Assembly: GCA_003820645.1 (NCBI GenBank)
Contig: RPOR01000004.1
Coordinates: forward strand, 70,388-102,853
Direction of reading: 5' to 3'
Source of the DNA: Betaproteobacteria bacterium
GTDB lineage: Bacteria > Pseudomonadota > Gammaproteobacteria > Burkholderiales > SG8-41
DNA length: 32,466 nucleotides
The position numbers and the translations under genes were made by a program. Positions 9,542 through 18,605 of the stretch are shown here, one piece after another; the stretch's first letter is position 1; every line of letters begins with the position of its first letter. Under the pieces are notes generated by a model. It was not told the origin of the DNA. It made no database searches and saw only the letters and a list, made by a program, of their open reading frames with translations.

Positions 9542-10204
9542 TTATTGATTGTCATCAACCGGCGGCAGGCGCGCGCCCATACCCGTGCTCGGCCCATTGG
9601 CGTTTACCGGAGCGACGACGCCCATCGACACGATGTACTTGAATGCGGCATCGACCGACATGTCCATTTCGATGACATCTTCGCGCCGCACGTAAAAATA
9701 AAAACCGTTGACCGGACTCGGCGTCGTCGGAATGAACACCGCCACATGCTCCTCGGGCAAGCACGCCGCGACATCTGCCGGCACGTTGGTCTGAAACGCC
9801 AGTGACCACGCCTGCGGATGCGGATAACGCACCAGCAGCACTTTGCGAAATGCATGTCCGGTACCGGAGAACAGCGTATCGCTGACCTGCTTGACGCTGT
9901 TGTAGATGGTGTTGACGATGGGGATCCGCGCGAGGACTCCTTCCCAGAACCGCACCAGCCGCTGACCCAGGATATTCGCCGCCAGCACACCGGTGAAGAA
10001 CACGATCAACACCGTCAGAATCACGCCCAACCCCGGCACATGCACGCCCAGCCAGTTTTCCGTGAGCAGCGCGCGCGGCAACAGTTGCAGAGACTGGTCC
10101 ATCGTGCTGACCAGCAGGTTGAGCACCCACAGCGTGATCACCAGCGGTACCCAGATCAGCAGGCCGGTAACGATGTAACTCTTGATGGGAATTTTCTTGA
10201 ACAT
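9542..10204 (-). CDS. DUF502 family inner-membrane protein
   Basis: A 220-residue protein of unknown function. Two strong membrane segments lie at about 9–32 (YIVTGLLIWVPLVITLWVL) and 57–80 (LGVILTVLIVFFTGVLAANI). A conserved soluble part follows with IPIVNTIYNSVKQV and PTTPSPVNGFYFYV, both hallmarks of DUF502. The family very often sits between an FmdB-type zinc-ribbon gene and aspS in Betaproteobacteria, as it does here, but this order has not revealed its job to me. No clear ribosome site precedes the ATG, yet the start gives the usual short charged N-terminus before the first helix. Confidence 0.88.
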   Translation of the reverse strand: MFKKIPIKSYIVTGLLIWVPLVITLWVLNLLVSTMDQSLQLLPRALLTENWLGVHVPGLGVILTVLIVFFTGVLAANILGQRLVRFWEGVLARIPIVNTIYNSVKQVSDTLFSGTGHAFRKVLLVRYPHPQAWSLAFQTNVPADVAACLPEEHVAVFIPTTPSPVNGFYFYVRREDVIEMDMSVDAAFKYIVSMGVVAPVNANGPSTGMGARLPPVDDNQ

Positions 10205-10277
10205 GGATTTCGTCGTCGGCTGCGCGTCGGGCGGGGCAATAACTGCAGCGGCGAAAACTTCAGCGCAACCCGGTTCG

Positions 10278-10304
10278 CCCCGACGCGCGGATATTGCGTC
10301 GGGG
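10278..10304 (-). repeat. Intercistronic hairpin between fmdB and the DUF502 gene
   Basis: A perfect 9-bp inverted repeat (CCCCGACGC / GCGTCGGGG) with a 9-base loop sits in the 114-base gap. There is no U-run after it on the minus strand, so it is unlikely to be an intrinsic terminator. It could stabilise or mark a processing point of the fmdB transcript. Function is inferred only. Confidence 0.5.
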
Positions 10305-10318
10305 GCGGATTACACCGA

Positions 10319-10612
10319 TCAATTGCAGGCGGGACAGGCGCCGGCGCCGCAGGCGGCCTCGGCCTTGGATTCGTCTTTCTTTGCAGTGTCGGCAGATTTG
10401 GCAGCATCGGGCTTGGGCTTGGCGCTGCCCTTGTCTTTGAAATCCGTCGCGTACCAGCCGCTGCCCTTCAACTGGAATCCAGCTGCAGTGACCATCTTGT
10501 TCAGCGTATGTTTGCCGCACTCCGGACAATCGGTCAACGGCGCGTCGCTGACGCGTTGCAGGAATTCCTTCTGGAAACCGCACGCCCCGCATCGGTACTC
10601 GTAAATTGGCAT
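10319..10612 (-). CDS. FmdB-family zinc-ribbon protein
   Basis: A 97-residue small protein with a zinc ribbon formed by Cys8, Cys11, Cys29 and Cys32 (YRCGACGF and DCPECGKH), the mark of the FmdB/CxxC regulatory family. The C-terminal third is Lys/Ala/Asp-rich and ends with three more cysteines (ACGAGACPACN). The family is thought to be regulatory, but the role is not established. ATG at 10612 is chosen because GAGGTG lies seven bases upstream; an extended frame to 10642 runs through the promoter and is rejected. It is the first gene of the cluster leading to aspS and nudB. Confidence 0.88.
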   Translation of the reverse strand: MPIYEYRCGACGFQKEFLQRVSDAPLTDCPECGKHTLNKMVTAAGFQLKGSGWYATDFKDKGSAKPKPDAAKSADTAKKDESKAEAACGAGACPACN

Positions 10613-10640
10613 GGCGCACCTCAAAAAAATCGAAAAAAGC

Positions 10641-10646
10641 ATTATA
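10641..10646 (-). promoter_or_regulatory. Probable -10 box of the fmdB–aspS–nudB cluster
   Basis: A perfect TATAAT on the minus strand lies about 29 bases before the fmdB start codon. The -35 region is weak (GAGGTG at 17-base spacing). A short CCTT-AG-AAGG palindrome lies just upstream and might be an operator, which is speculative. Confidence 0.5.
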
Positions 10647-10803
10647 CCTTAGAAGGTTACCGTCACCTCGGGCGGATATGGGGGCCGCCCCCGGCGCTTT
10701 TCAAGCCCCGCTGCCGCAGCGCTTGGCGCAACGCACCAGTCACGGCACAATCATGCCCTGCCTAGCTTATTGAACAAAAAGAATTTTTTTAGAAAAACGG
10801 CGC
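10643..10803. other. Divergent spacer between fmdB and ackA
   Basis: The 161-base gap holds the fmdB promoter at one end. A small GC-rich inverted repeat (GGGGG-CCG-CCCCC, about 10680–10692) lies in the middle, and an AT-rich block (about 10765–10797) sits directly before ackA. I see no convincing ackA promoter boxes and no RNA gene. Confidence 0.35.
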
Positions 10804-11979
10804 ATGCACAGCCAGATTCTCGTCCTCAATGCCGGCTCATCGAGCATCAAGTTTGCGGTTTTCGCCACCGGCGATCCCTTGCAGCGGACCGTCCAAGGCA
10901 TGATCTCCGGCATCGGCTCGGCCGGCACATTCACGGCACACCGCAACCGGCAACCGCTGCCCGGCACCCTGCCCGCCTCAAACCTGACCCACGAAACCGC
11001 ACTCGCCTGGCTGTTTGACTGGCTGGATGCCGGGGCACATGCGAGTCACCTGGTCGGGGCAGGCCATCGCGTCGTGCATGGCGGCGAACATCATGACGCA
11101 CCGGTTATCGTCAATGCGCACAACCTCGCCGAACTGGATGCGCTGGCACCGCTGGCACCGCTGCACCAGCCGCACAATCTGGCTGCGATCAAGGCACTAT
11201 TGAAGTTGCGCCCCGCACTGCGGCAGGTCGCCTGCTTCGACACTGCGTTCCATCGCAGTCAGCCCGCTGTCGCCCAGACGTTCGCCCTGCCGCGCGCGGT
11301 CACCGCTGGCGGCCTGCGCCGCTACGGCTTTCACGGGCTGTCCTATGAGTTTATTGCCGATGCCCTGCCGGAGGCGATCGGTGACCAGGCGGACGCCCGC
11401 GTCATTGTTGCTCACCTCGGCAACGGCGCCAGCCTGTGCGCGATGCACCAACGCAAGAGTGTGGCGACCACGATGGGCTTCAGCACACTGGACGGCCTGG
11501 TGATGGGTACCCGTTGCGGCACCATTGATCCGGGTGCGCTGTTCTTCCTGATGCACGAAAGACGGATGTCATCGACTGCGGTCGAAAACATGCTGTATCG
11601 CGAGTCGGGACTGCTCGGCATTTCCGGAATCAGTAACGACATGCGCACATTGCTGCACAGCGCCGACCCTCGCGCGAGTGAAGCCATCGCATCGTTCGTC
11701 CACCGTGCGGTGCTCGAAACCGGCGCACTCGCCGCTGCGTTGCAGGGGATGGATGCGCTGGTGTTCACCGGTGGCATCGGCGAACATGCAGCGCCAATCC
11801 GGGCATTGATTTGCGAAAAACTGGGCTGGCTGGGCATTGATCTCGATGCAGCCGCCAACGCACGCCATGCGACGCGCATTTCCGCTGCCGGCAGCGGCAT
11901 CACCGTCTGCGTAATCCCGACCGACGAGGAAGCCGTCATTGCGCGGCATGCCGACCGGCTGCTGCGCACAGCAGCGTGA
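10804..11979 (+). CDS. ackA: Acetate kinase
   Basis: A 391-residue ASKHA-fold enzyme that interconverts acetate plus ATP and acetyl phosphate plus ADP. Family marks in order: LNAGSSSIKF with Asn9, RVVHGGE, CFDTAFH with the catalytic Asp, YGFHGLSYEF, AHLGNGAS, a segment ending GTRCGTIDPG with the transition-state Arg, and FTGGIGEHA. Length is normal (about 400). No phosphotransacetylase gene is next to it, so its usual partner must lie elsewhere. Propionate kinase activity cannot be excluded from sequence. The start gives the standard N-terminus, although the ribosome site before it (AAAACGG) is weak. It converges on ssb, with a shared hairpin terminator in between. Confidence 0.95.
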   Translation: MHSQILVLNAGSSSIKFAVFATGDPLQRTVQGMISGIGSAGTFTAHRNRQPLPGTLPASNLTHETALAWLFDWLDAGAHASHLVGAGHRVVHGGEHHDAPVIVNAHNLAELDALAPLAPLHQPHNLAAIKALLKLRPALRQVACFDTAFHRSQPAVAQTFALPRAVTAGGLRRYGFHGLSYEFIADALPEAIGDQADARVIVAHLGNGASLCAMHQRKSVATTMGFSTLDGLVMGTRCGTIDPGALFFLMHERRMSSTAVENMLYRESGLLGISGISNDMRTLLHSADPRASEAIASFVHRAVLETGALAAALQGMDALVFTGGIGEHAAPIRALICEKLGWLGIDLDAAANARHATRISAAGSGITVCVIPTDEEAVIARHADRLLRTAA

Positions 11980-12001
11980 TGGCCGCCAGCGCTATGCAAT
12001 C

Positions 12002-12026
12002 AAAAACCGGGCATGGCCCGGTCTTT
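12002..12026. terminator. Bidirectional terminator between ackA and ssb
   Basis: A 7-bp perfect stem (ACCGGGC / GCCCGGT) with a 3-base loop. On the minus strand it is followed by a run of U, which makes a good terminator for ssb. On the plus strand CTTTCG follows, which is weaker for ackA. Confidence 0.8.
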
Positions 12027-12046
12027 CGTTCACTAGCAGGTACCGT

Positions 12047-12511
12047 TTAAAACGGAATATCGTCGTCCATGTCGTCAAAGCTGCCGCCGCTTTTCTTCGC
12101 CGGGGCCTTGCCACCACCGCCAGCGGCCGCTGGTTCGCGCACGCCCGCAGCACCGCCTTCTCCCGTGCCGCCACCGCCGCGGTTGCCGAGCAACTGCATG
12201 CGGTCTGCAACGACCTCGGTCGTATACCGGTCCTGCCCTTCCTTGTCTTGCCATTTGCGGGTACGTATCCGGCCCTCGACGTAGCACGGGGAACCTTTTT
12301 TCAGGTACTCACCAGCGACCTCGGCAAGCCGCCCGAAAAAAGAGATGCGGTGCCACTCGGTATGCTCCTGCTTGTCACCGCTTTTCTTGTCCTTCCATGA
12401 CTCGGTGGTGGCGAGTGTGATGTTCGTCACCGCCTCCCCGCTGGGCAGGTAGCGCGTCTCCGGGTCTTTGCCGAGATTGCCGATCAAAATCACTTTGTTA
12501 ACCGATGCCAT
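12047..12511 (-). CDS. ssb: Single-stranded DNA-binding protein
   Basis: A 154-residue SSB. The OB fold covers residues 1 to about 110 ([48 protein letters not shown]). A Gly/Ala-rich flexible linker follows, and the acidic tip DDDIPF recruits replication and repair proteins. It coats single strands as a tetramer during replication, recombination and repair. The start is supported by AAAGGAAAGG upstream. The gene lies downstream of the MFS gene and near uvrA, a common order in this class. No LexA-type CTG-N10-CAG box was found upstream. Confidence 0.97.
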   Translation of the reverse strand: MASVNKVILIGNLGKDPETRYLPSGEAVTNITLATTESWKDKKSGDKQEHTEWHRISFFGRLAEVAGEYLKKGSPCYVEGRIRTRKWQDKEGQDRYTTEVVADRMQLLGNRGGGGTGEGGAAGVREPAAAGGGGKAPAKKSGGSFDDMDDDIPF

Positions 12512-12606
12512 ATCAGCCTTTCCTTTAGATATTCAACACTTGATTGATGGCCGCAACAACAACCCAGCCTGTCCAGCCTGATCAACGCGCCTGCTGCCTG
12601 GAGCGT

Positions 12607-13800
12607 TTACGTCCGCACCGCACTCGGCGGCACGCGCATGCCGAAAGCGAGTATAAGCCAGATCACCAGCAACACCGTATCAAGGGCACTCACGCCGGCC
12701 GCGCCCCAGTGTTTGTAGATAATGCCACCCGCCGCGGCCCCGAAAAACGTGCCGAAAAACTGTATGGAACTATAAAGGCCAAGCGCAGTACCCTTGGCGT
12801 GTGCCGGCGCGAGCCGTGTGGTCAATGTCGGCAGCATCGCCTCCAGCACATTGAACGGTACAAAAAACAACAGCAAAAACAACGCCACCAGCCAAAGGTT
12901 TCCGCTGAGCCACGGCAATGCCACGTGGCCCGCCAGCAACAGCATTACGGCGGCAACAAACCACCGTCGGAGCAATACCGGATTGCCGGCCTGCATGACC
13001 GGCGGCAGCATCAGCACGAAAGATCCCAATATCACCGGCAGATACACTTTCCAGTGCTCGCCCACTGCCAGGCCGGCATCGCGCAGGCTGAACGGCACCA
13101 CGATGAACATCGCCATCAGCACGGCATGCAGGGCAAAAATACCCCAGTTCAGGCGTGCCAGCTGCGGATCCATCAGCACCTGCCAGAAGTCCTTCAGCGC
13201 ACGACCCGGTGCAGGCGGCTTGGCCGGCGCATCCGGAATGTAGCGCCACATGACCACGATGGCGACCAGCGCCAGCACGCCAGTCAACGCGAATATGCCG
13301 GGTACGCCGATCATCCGGTCCAGCCAGGGCGCAGCGACCAGCGACAGCGCAAACGATGCACCGATGGTGGAACCGATCATTGCCATGGCCTTGGCCCGCT
13401 GCTCTTCCCGTGTCAAGTCCGCGGTCATCGCAATCACTGCCGCGGAAATGGCACCGGCGCCCTGCAGGATGCGGCCGAGGATGACGAAGTAAATGTCGGG
13501 GGCCAGCGCCGCAACGAAACTGCCGATCGCAAATATCACCAGACCGACATAAACAACCGGCTTGCGGCCGAAGCGGTCGGACCACCAGCCGAACGGGATC
13601 TGCAGCATGGCCTGGGTCAGGCCGTAGGCGCCGATCGCAATGCCGACCAGTGTCAGGTCGGTACCGCCGGGCAGACGTTCGGCATAGATCGCAAACACCG
13701 GCAGGATGACGAACATGCCGAGCAAGCGCAGTCCGAAAATTCCGGACAAGCCGATACTGCCCCGCAACTCAAGCGGGGTCATTTTGCTGCGTGACGACAT
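12607..13800 (-). CDS. MFS transporter, drug-efflux type (YajR-like)
   Basis: A 397-residue membrane carrier with about 12 hydrophobic helices. The loop 2-3 signature is FGWWSDRFGRKPV, and helix 4 carries LGRILQGAGAISAAVIA. The best resemblance is to YajR-type proton-driven efflux proteins, but the extra C-terminal domain of E. coli YajR is absent. The substrate is unknown. ATG at 13800 is used; ATG at 13782 (MTPLELRG) matches the usual family start, and no ribosome site decides between them. It is divergent from uvrA and lies 95 bases upstream of ssb, an order widely seen in Betaproteobacteria and Pseudomonas. Confidence 0.88.
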   Translation of the reverse strand: MSSRSKMTPLELRGSIGLSGIFGLRLLGMFVILPVFAIYAERLPGGTDLTLVGIAIGAYGLTQAMLQIPFGWWSDRFGRKPVVYVGLVIFAIGSFVAALAPDIYFVILGRILQGAGAISAAVIAMTADLTREEQRAKAMAMIGSTIGASFALSLVAAPWLDRMIGVPGIFALTGVLALVAIVVMWRYIPDAPAKPPAPGRALKDFWQVLMDPQLARLNWGIFALHAVLMAMFIVVPFSLRDAGLAVGEHWKVYLPVILGSFVLMLPPVMQAGNPVLLRRWFVAAVMLLLAGHVALPWLSGNLWLVALFLLLFFVPFNVLEAMLPTLTTRLAPAHAKGTALGLYSSIQFFGTFFGAAAGGIIYKHWGAAGVSALDTVLLVIWLILAFGMRVPPSAVRT

Positions 13801-13836
13801 GACGTGGGGCGGCGGGGTGAAAACCGGGCGTGACAG

Positions 13837-13865
13837 TTGGGCGGGACCGCGGATGCGCGTATATT
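13837..13865 (+). promoter_or_regulatory. Probable uvrA promoter
   Basis: TTGGGC and TATATT are separated by 17 bases, with the -10 box 35 bases before the uvrA start codon. The overlapping TAATAT on the other strand could serve the divergent MFS gene. I found no LexA-like box here, so SOS control is not supported by the sequence. Confidence 0.5.
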
Positions 13866-13900
13866 AGCAGGTTTACCTTCGCATTCATTCCGGTACTGCC

Positions 13901-16801
13901 ATGACTGTCCGTTCCACGCCACCGAAACTGGTCTCGCTGCCCGCCGCGCCGCAGCAGCGCGATGCGCCGCCACAGCCCGCCGGCACCAGCCAGATCCGCG
14001 TGCGCGGCGCACGCACGCACAACCTCAAAAACATCAGCCTGGACCTGCCGCGCAACCGTCTGGTGGTGATCACAGGCCTGTCCGGATCCGGCAAATCATC
14101 ACTCGCCTTCGACACGCTGTATGCGGAAGGCCAGCGTCGTTATGTCGAGTCGCTGTCGGCCTACGCACGGCAATTCCTGCAGCTGATGGAAAAACCCGAT
14201 GTCGATATGATCGAGGGCCTGTCTCCCGCCATCGCCATCGAGCAGAAAGCCTCGAGCCACAACCCGCGCTCAACGGTCGGCACGGTCACCGAGATTCACG
14301 ATTATCTGCGCCTGCTGTATGCACGGATCGGCGAACCGCATTGCCCGGAACACGGCACGGTGCTTGCCGCGCAATCGGTCGCGCAGATGGTCGACCATGT
14401 GCTGGAACTGCCGGCTGAGACTCGGCTGATGATCCTCGCGCCGGTGGTCAGCGACCGCAAGGGCGAGCAATCAAGCCTGATCGACGAACTGCGTGCGCAG
14501 GGTTTCGTCAGGGTGCGGATCGACGGCGCGGTACATGATATCGACGCGTTGCCCGCATTGAAGAAAAACACCAAACATTCGATTGATGTCGTGATTGACC
14601 GGATCAAGGTCCGTCCTGACCTTCGGCAGCGCATTGCCGAATCGTTCGAAACCGCGCTGCGCCACGGCAACGGACGCGCACTCGCGGTGGACATGGACAG
14701 CGGACAGGAGCACGTATTCTCGGCACGCCTTGCCTGTCCGACCTGCGGTCATTCCTCGCCAGAACTGGAGCCGCGGCTGTTTTCCTTCAACAACCCCGCC
14801 GGCGCATGCCCGCGATGCGACGGGTTGGGCACGATCAGCTTTTTCGATCCGAAGCGGATCGCTGCATTTCCTGAAATGTCCCTCGCTTCCGGCGCCATCA
14901 AGGGCTGGGACCGCCGCAACCAATTCTATTTCCAGATGCTGCAGGACCTCGCCGCGCATTACGGCTTCGACATCGAAACGCCGTTTTGCGAGCTGCCGGA
15001 AACGGCGCGCAATGCGGTACTCCACGGCTCCGGCAAAACCCCGATCCGTTTCACTTATGTCGGCGAGCGCGGCAAGTCATACGTGCGCGAACACGCGTTC
15101 GAAGGGGTAATCCCCAATCTCGAACGGCGCCACCGCGAGACCGACTCACCGGTGGTACGGGAAGAATTGTCGAAGTACCTGAATACGCAGGCCTGCCCTG
15201 ACTGCGAGGGCACGCGGTTGCGGCCCGAGGCAAGACATGTAATGGTCGACGGCCAGCCAATCTACGCACTGTCAGCGCTGCAACTGGGCAACGCAATGCA
15301 CTTTTTCGAGCAACTGTCGCTGACCGGCGCAAGGCAGGCCATTGCCGAAAAAATCGCCGGCGAGATCCGCAACCGTCTGCGTTTTCTGGTCGATGTCGGC
15401 CTCGATTATCTGTCGCTGGACCGCCCCGCAGACACGCTGTCCGGTGGCGAAGCCCAACGCATCCGCCTGGCAAGCCAGATCGGGTCGGGACTGACCGGCG
15501 TGATGTATGTGCTGGACGAGCCGTCAATCGGCCTGCATCAGCGCGACAACACGCGCCTGCTCGGCATGTTGAAGCGCCTGCGCGACATCGGCAACTCGGT
15601 GATCGTCGTCGAACATGACCAGGATGCGATCATGAGTGCCGATCATGTGGTCGACATGGGACTGGGTGCCGGTGAACACGGCGGCACGGTGATTGCGCAG
15701 GGCACGCCCGCTGAGATTGTCGCTCACGCCGAGTCGCTGACCGGCCAGTACCTGTCGGGACGCCGCCGCATCGACGTGCCGGCGTTGCGCCACCGCGTCA
15801 ATCCAAAGCGGCGACTGGTGATCAGCGGCGCCCAGGGCAACAACCTGAAAGATGTTACGGTCGGCATCCCGGTCGGCTTATTCACCTGCATCACCGGTGT
15901 CTCCGGCTCCGGCAAGTCGACGCTCGTAAACGACACACTCTATCAGGCAGTGGCACGCGACCTCTACGGCAGCAACGTCGAACCGGCGCCATGTGCCGCC
16001 ATCGAGGGTACAGAATTCTTCGACAAGGTCGTCAATGTCGACCAGAGCCCGATCGGGCGCACACCGCGTTCCAACCCCGCGACTTACACGGGCTTGTTCA
16101 CACCGATCCGCGAACTGTTCGCCGGTGTGCCGGAAGCGCGCGCGCGCGGCTACGGTGCCGGCCGCTTTTCATTCAACGTCAAAGGCGGTCGCTGTGAATC
16201 CTGCCAGGGCGATGGCGTGCTGAAGGTCGAGATGCATTTTCTGCCGGATATCTATGTGCCCTGCGATATCTGTCACGGCAAGCGCTACAACCGGGAAACC
16301 CTGGACATCCGCTACAGGGGCCGGACCGTGCATGAAGTGCTGGCGATGACGGTCGAGCAGGGAGTCGAATTTTTCAGCGCAGTACCGGGAATCGCCCGCA
16401 AGCTGCAGACCATGATGGATGTCGGCCTCGGTTACATCACCCTCGGGCAAAGTGCGACAACGTTGTCGGGCGGCGAAGCACAGCGCGTCAAGCTCTCGCT
16501 GGAACTGTCCAAGCGCGACACCGGGCGCACGCTGTACATACTCGACGAACCGACAACCGGCCTGCATTTCCACGATATCGACCTGCTGCTGCGCGTGCTG
16601 CACCGGCTGCGCGATCATGGCAACACCATTGTCGTGATCGAGCACAATCTTGATGTGATCAAGACTGCCGACTGGATCGTCGACCTCGGACCCGAAGGTG
16701 GCGACGGCGGCGGCCTGGTCATCGCCGAGGGGCCGCCCGAAACCATCGCAGCGTGCGCCGACAGTCACACCGGCGCGTACCTGAAAGCCGTGCTGCCATG
16801 A
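13901..16801 (+). CDS. uvrA: Excinuclease ABC subunit A
   Basis: A 966-residue ABC-type ATPase that scans DNA for bulky damage and loads UvrB in nucleotide excision repair. Two ATPase modules are visible: Walker [10 protein letters not shown] (59–67) with signature LSGGEAQR, and a second GVSGSGKST with a second LSGGEAQR; Walker B regions read [12 protein letters not shown] and [12 protein letters not shown]. Zinc modules are shown by CPTCG...CPRCDG and CESCQGDG...[10 protein letters not shown]. About 30 Pro/Ala-rich residues precede the usual start of the family ([14 protein letters not shown]), and the true start may be in this stretch. The stop overlaps the glycerate kinase start (ATGA). 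Confidence 0.97.
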   Translation: MTVRSTPPKLVSLPAAPQQRDAPPQPAGTSQIRVRGARTHNLKNISLDLPRNRLVVITGLSGSGKSSLAFDTLYAEGQRRYVESLSAYARQFLQLMEKPDVDMIEGLSPAIAIEQKASSHNPRSTVGTVTEIHDYLRLLYARIGEPHCPEHGTVLAAQSVAQMVDHVLELPAETRLMILAPVVSDRKGEQSSLIDELRAQGFVRVRIDGAVHDIDALPALKKNTKHSIDVVIDRIKVRPDLRQRIAESFETALRHGNGRALAVDMDSGQEHVFSARLACPTCGHSSPELEPRLFSFNNPAGACPRCDGLGTISFFDPKRIAAFPEMSLASGAIKGWDRRNQFYFQMLQDLAAHYGFDIETPFCELPETARNAVLHGSGKTPIRFTYVGERGKSYVREHAFEGVIPNLERRHRETDSPVVREELSKYLNTQACPDCEGTRLRPEARHVMVDGQPIYALSALQLGNAMHFFEQLSLTGARQAIAEKIAGEIRNRLRFLVDVGLDYLSLDRPADTLSGGEAQRIRLASQIGSGLTGVMYVLDEPSIGLHQRDNTRLLGMLKRLRDIGNSVIVVEHDQDAIMSADHVVDMGLGAGEHGGTVIAQGTPAEIVAHAESLTGQYLSGRRRIDVPALRHRVNPKRRLVISGAQGNNLKDVTVGIPVGLFTCITGVSGSGKSTLVNDTLYQAVARDLYGSNVEPAPCAAIEGTEFFDKVVNVDQSPIGRTPRSNPATYTGLFTPIRELFAGVPEARARGYGAGRFSFNVKGGRCESCQGDGVLKVEMHFLPDIYVPCDICHGKRYNRETLDIRYRGRTVHEVLAMTVEQGVEFFSAVPGIARKLQTMMDVGLGYITLGQSATTLSGGEAQRVKLSLELSKRDTGRTLYILDEPTTGLHFHDIDLLLRVLHRLRDHGNTIVVIEHNLDVIKTADWIVDLGPEGGDGGGLVIAEGPPETIAACADSHTGAYLKAVLP

Positions 16802-18078
16802 AACCGGAACGTGCGCGCGAATTGCTGGAAGGCAGCTTCGCCGCAGCTCTTGCCGCGGCCGACCCGCTGCGCATCGTCCCCGGACACCTGCCCGGGCCAC
16901 CCAAGGGGCGCACGCTGGTCGTCGGCGCCGGCAAGGCCGCGGCGGCGATGGCACTGGCCGTCGAGCAGAACTGGCCGGCGGCGGCACCTCTTGACGGCAT
17001 GGTCATTACGCGTTACCAGCACGGCCTGCTGACCAACCGCATCACCGTCATCGAAGCCGGACACCCGGTACCCGATGCCGCCGGGGAACAGGCGGCCGTG
17101 GAAATCCTCAAAAAAGTCAAAGCGCTGACCGCGCAGGATCTGCTGCTGGTGCTGGTCTCGGGCGGCGGGTCGAGTCTGCTGTCGCTGCCGGCCGAAGGCG
17201 TCGCGATGGCCGACCTGAAACAGGTGACGCGCCAGCTGCTGCTGTCCGGAGCACCGATCCAGGCCATGAACACAGTGCGCAAGCATCTCTCTGCCATCCA
17301 GGGCGGACGGCTCGCCGCAGCATCGCGGGCGCCCGTGCTGGCGCTGGTGGTCTCGGACGTTACCGGAGATGATCCGACGCATATTGCGTCGGGTCCCTGT
17401 GCACCTGATCCCACCACTTATCAGGACGCGATCGACATCCTCGATCGGTATGGCGTTAATCCACCGCTTGCCGTCGCCGTGCACCTCGCGCGCGGTGTCG
17501 AGGGCCAGATTGCGGAAACACCCAAGCCCGGCAGCCGCGTTTTTGCAAAAACCGAGAACCGTATCATCGCCACTGCGCGGCATTCGCTGCGGGCCGCCGC
17601 AGACTACTTTCGCGACCAAGGCATCACGCCGGCAATCCTCGGCGACTCAGTCACCGGTGAAGCACGCGAGGTCGCCAAAGTTTACGGAGCCCTCGCCCGC
17701 GAAATCCGGCTGCACGGCGAACCATGGCCGGCACCGGTGGCACTGATATCCGGCGGGGAGTGCACCGTCACCGTGCGTGGCAGTGGCCGTGGCGGCCGCT
17801 GCGCCGAATTCCTGCTGTCGCTGGCGGTCGATCTGGACGGCGCGGCCGGCATCCACGCACTCGCCTGTGACACCGACGGGATTGATGGCTCGGAAAACAA
17901 TGCCGGGGCCGTGCTCACGCCGGAAACGCTGCCGCACGCGGCGCGTAAACACCTGAACGCGGCGGCGCTACTCGATCAGAACGATGCTTACCGTTTTTTC
18001 GAGGGTACCGGCGATCTTGTAATCACCGGGCCCACGCGCACCAACGTCAACGATTACCGTGTTATTTTGGTGACCTGA
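16798..18078 (+). CDS. Glycerate 2-kinase (DUF4147/MOFRL family)
   Basis: A 426-residue two-domain protein. The N-terminal DUF4147 domain is marked by [29 protein letters not shown] and [13 protein letters not shown]. The C-terminal MOFRL domain has the motif [15 protein letters not shown] near residue 358. These enzymes phosphorylate D-glycerate to 2-phosphoglycerate, feeding products of glyoxylate or tartrate breakdown into glycolysis. Some were first named hydroxypyruvate reductase TtuD, but the family is kinase. The start is fixed by the ATGA overlap with uvrA, so translation is probably coupled although the functions are unrelated. No other glyoxylate-pathway gene is nearby. A strong terminator follows. 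Confidence 0.9.
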   Translation: MKPERARELLEGSFAAALAAADPLRIVPGHLPGPPKGRTLVVGAGKAAAAMALAVEQNWPAAAPLDGMVITRYQHGLLTNRITVIEAGHPVPDAAGEQAAVEILKKVKALTAQDLLLVLVSGGGSSLLSLPAEGVAMADLKQVTRQLLLSGAPIQAMNTVRKHLSAIQGGRLAAASRAPVLALVVSDVTGDDPTHIASGPCAPDPTTYQDAIDILDRYGVNPPLAVAVHLARGVEGQIAETPKPGSRVFAKTENRIIATARHSLRAAADYFRDQGITPAILGDSVTGEAREVAKVYGALAREIRLHGEPWPAPVALISGGECTVTVRGSGRGGRCAEFLLSLAVDLDGAAGIHALACDTDGIDGSENNAGAVLTPETLPHAARKHLNAAALLDQNDAYRFFEGTGDLVITGPTRTNVNDYRVILVT

Positions 18079-18153
18079 TCAGACAAATCGCGGAGTTTCT
18101 TTAACATATTGTTTTTAAACATATTTTTACAGAAATCTTCAGGGTCGGCCAAC

Positions 18154-18182
18154 AAAAAAGCCGGGCGATGCCCGGCTTTTTT
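18154..18182. terminator. Strong bidirectional terminator
   Basis: A perfect 13-bp stem including A6/T6 flanks, with GCCGGGC-GAT-GCCCGGC at its core. It gives a U-run on both strands and ends both the uvrA–glycerate kinase transcript and the long ribosomal protein transcript after rplQ. Confidence 0.95.
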
Positions 18183-18203
18183 ATGATTGCGCGATCCTGC
18201 GGA

Positions 18204-18596
18204 TCAGGCGGCAGCTGCGGATTGGCCTTCAGCGGCCTCGGGACGGTCCATCAGTTCAACGTAGGCCATCGGCGCATTGTCGCCCTTGCGGAAACCGAAT
18301 TTCAGAATGCGCAGGTAACCACCGTTGCGTTTGGCAAAACGCGGACCGAGTTCATCAAACAGCTTGACCACGTTGTCGCGGTCGCGCAGGCGATTGAATG
18401 CGAGACGGCGGTTCGCCAGTGAAGGCTTCTTACCCAGTGTAATGATCGGCTCCACGACCCGCCGCAGTTCCTTGGCCTTGGGCAACGTGGTTTTGATCGC
18501 TTCATGGCGCAACAACGAATTCGCCATGTTGCGCAGCATCGCCAGGCGATGGCTGGAGGTGCGATTGAGTTTTCGTAGACCGTGACGATGACGCAT
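18204..18596 (-). CDS. rplQ: Ribosomal protein bL17
   Basis: A 130-residue large-subunit protein that sits near the peptide exit tunnel opening. The N-terminus [17 protein letters not shown] is characteristic, and length is close to the usual 127. A short Ala/Glu tail ([10 protein letters not shown]) is added at the C-terminus. It is the last gene of the alpha block, nine bases after rpoA, and the strong hairpin terminator follows 22 bases downstream. Confidence 0.98.
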   Translation of the reverse strand: MRHRHGLRKLNRTSSHRLAMLRNMANSLLRHEAIKTTLPKAKELRRVVEPIITLGKKPSLANRRLAFNRLRDRDNVVKLFDELGPRFAKRNGGYLRILKFGFRKGDNAPMAYVELMDRPEAAEGQSAAAA

Positions 18597-18605
18597 GATG
18601 CCCTC

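Noticed and set aside
10613-10642. Longer N-terminus for the FmdB-family protein
   Set aside because: It would run into the -10 box. ATG at 10612 has a good ribosome site and gives the family start MPIYEYRC.
10680-10692. GGGGG-CCG-CCCCC inverted repeat as a terminator
   Set aside because: It lies between divergent genes where no transcript needs ending, has a very short stem and no U-run directly after it.
12512-12606. Possible LexA (SOS) box before ssb
   Set aside because: No CTG-N10-CAG spacing could be found on either strand; only unrelated CTG and CAG triplets.
12544-13794. Open frame of about 416 codons on the plus strand, opposite the MFS gene
   Set aside because: It mirrors the MFS gene codon for codon in a GC-rich genome, is rich in His, Gln and Arg, and has no recognisable domain. 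It is an antisense shadow.
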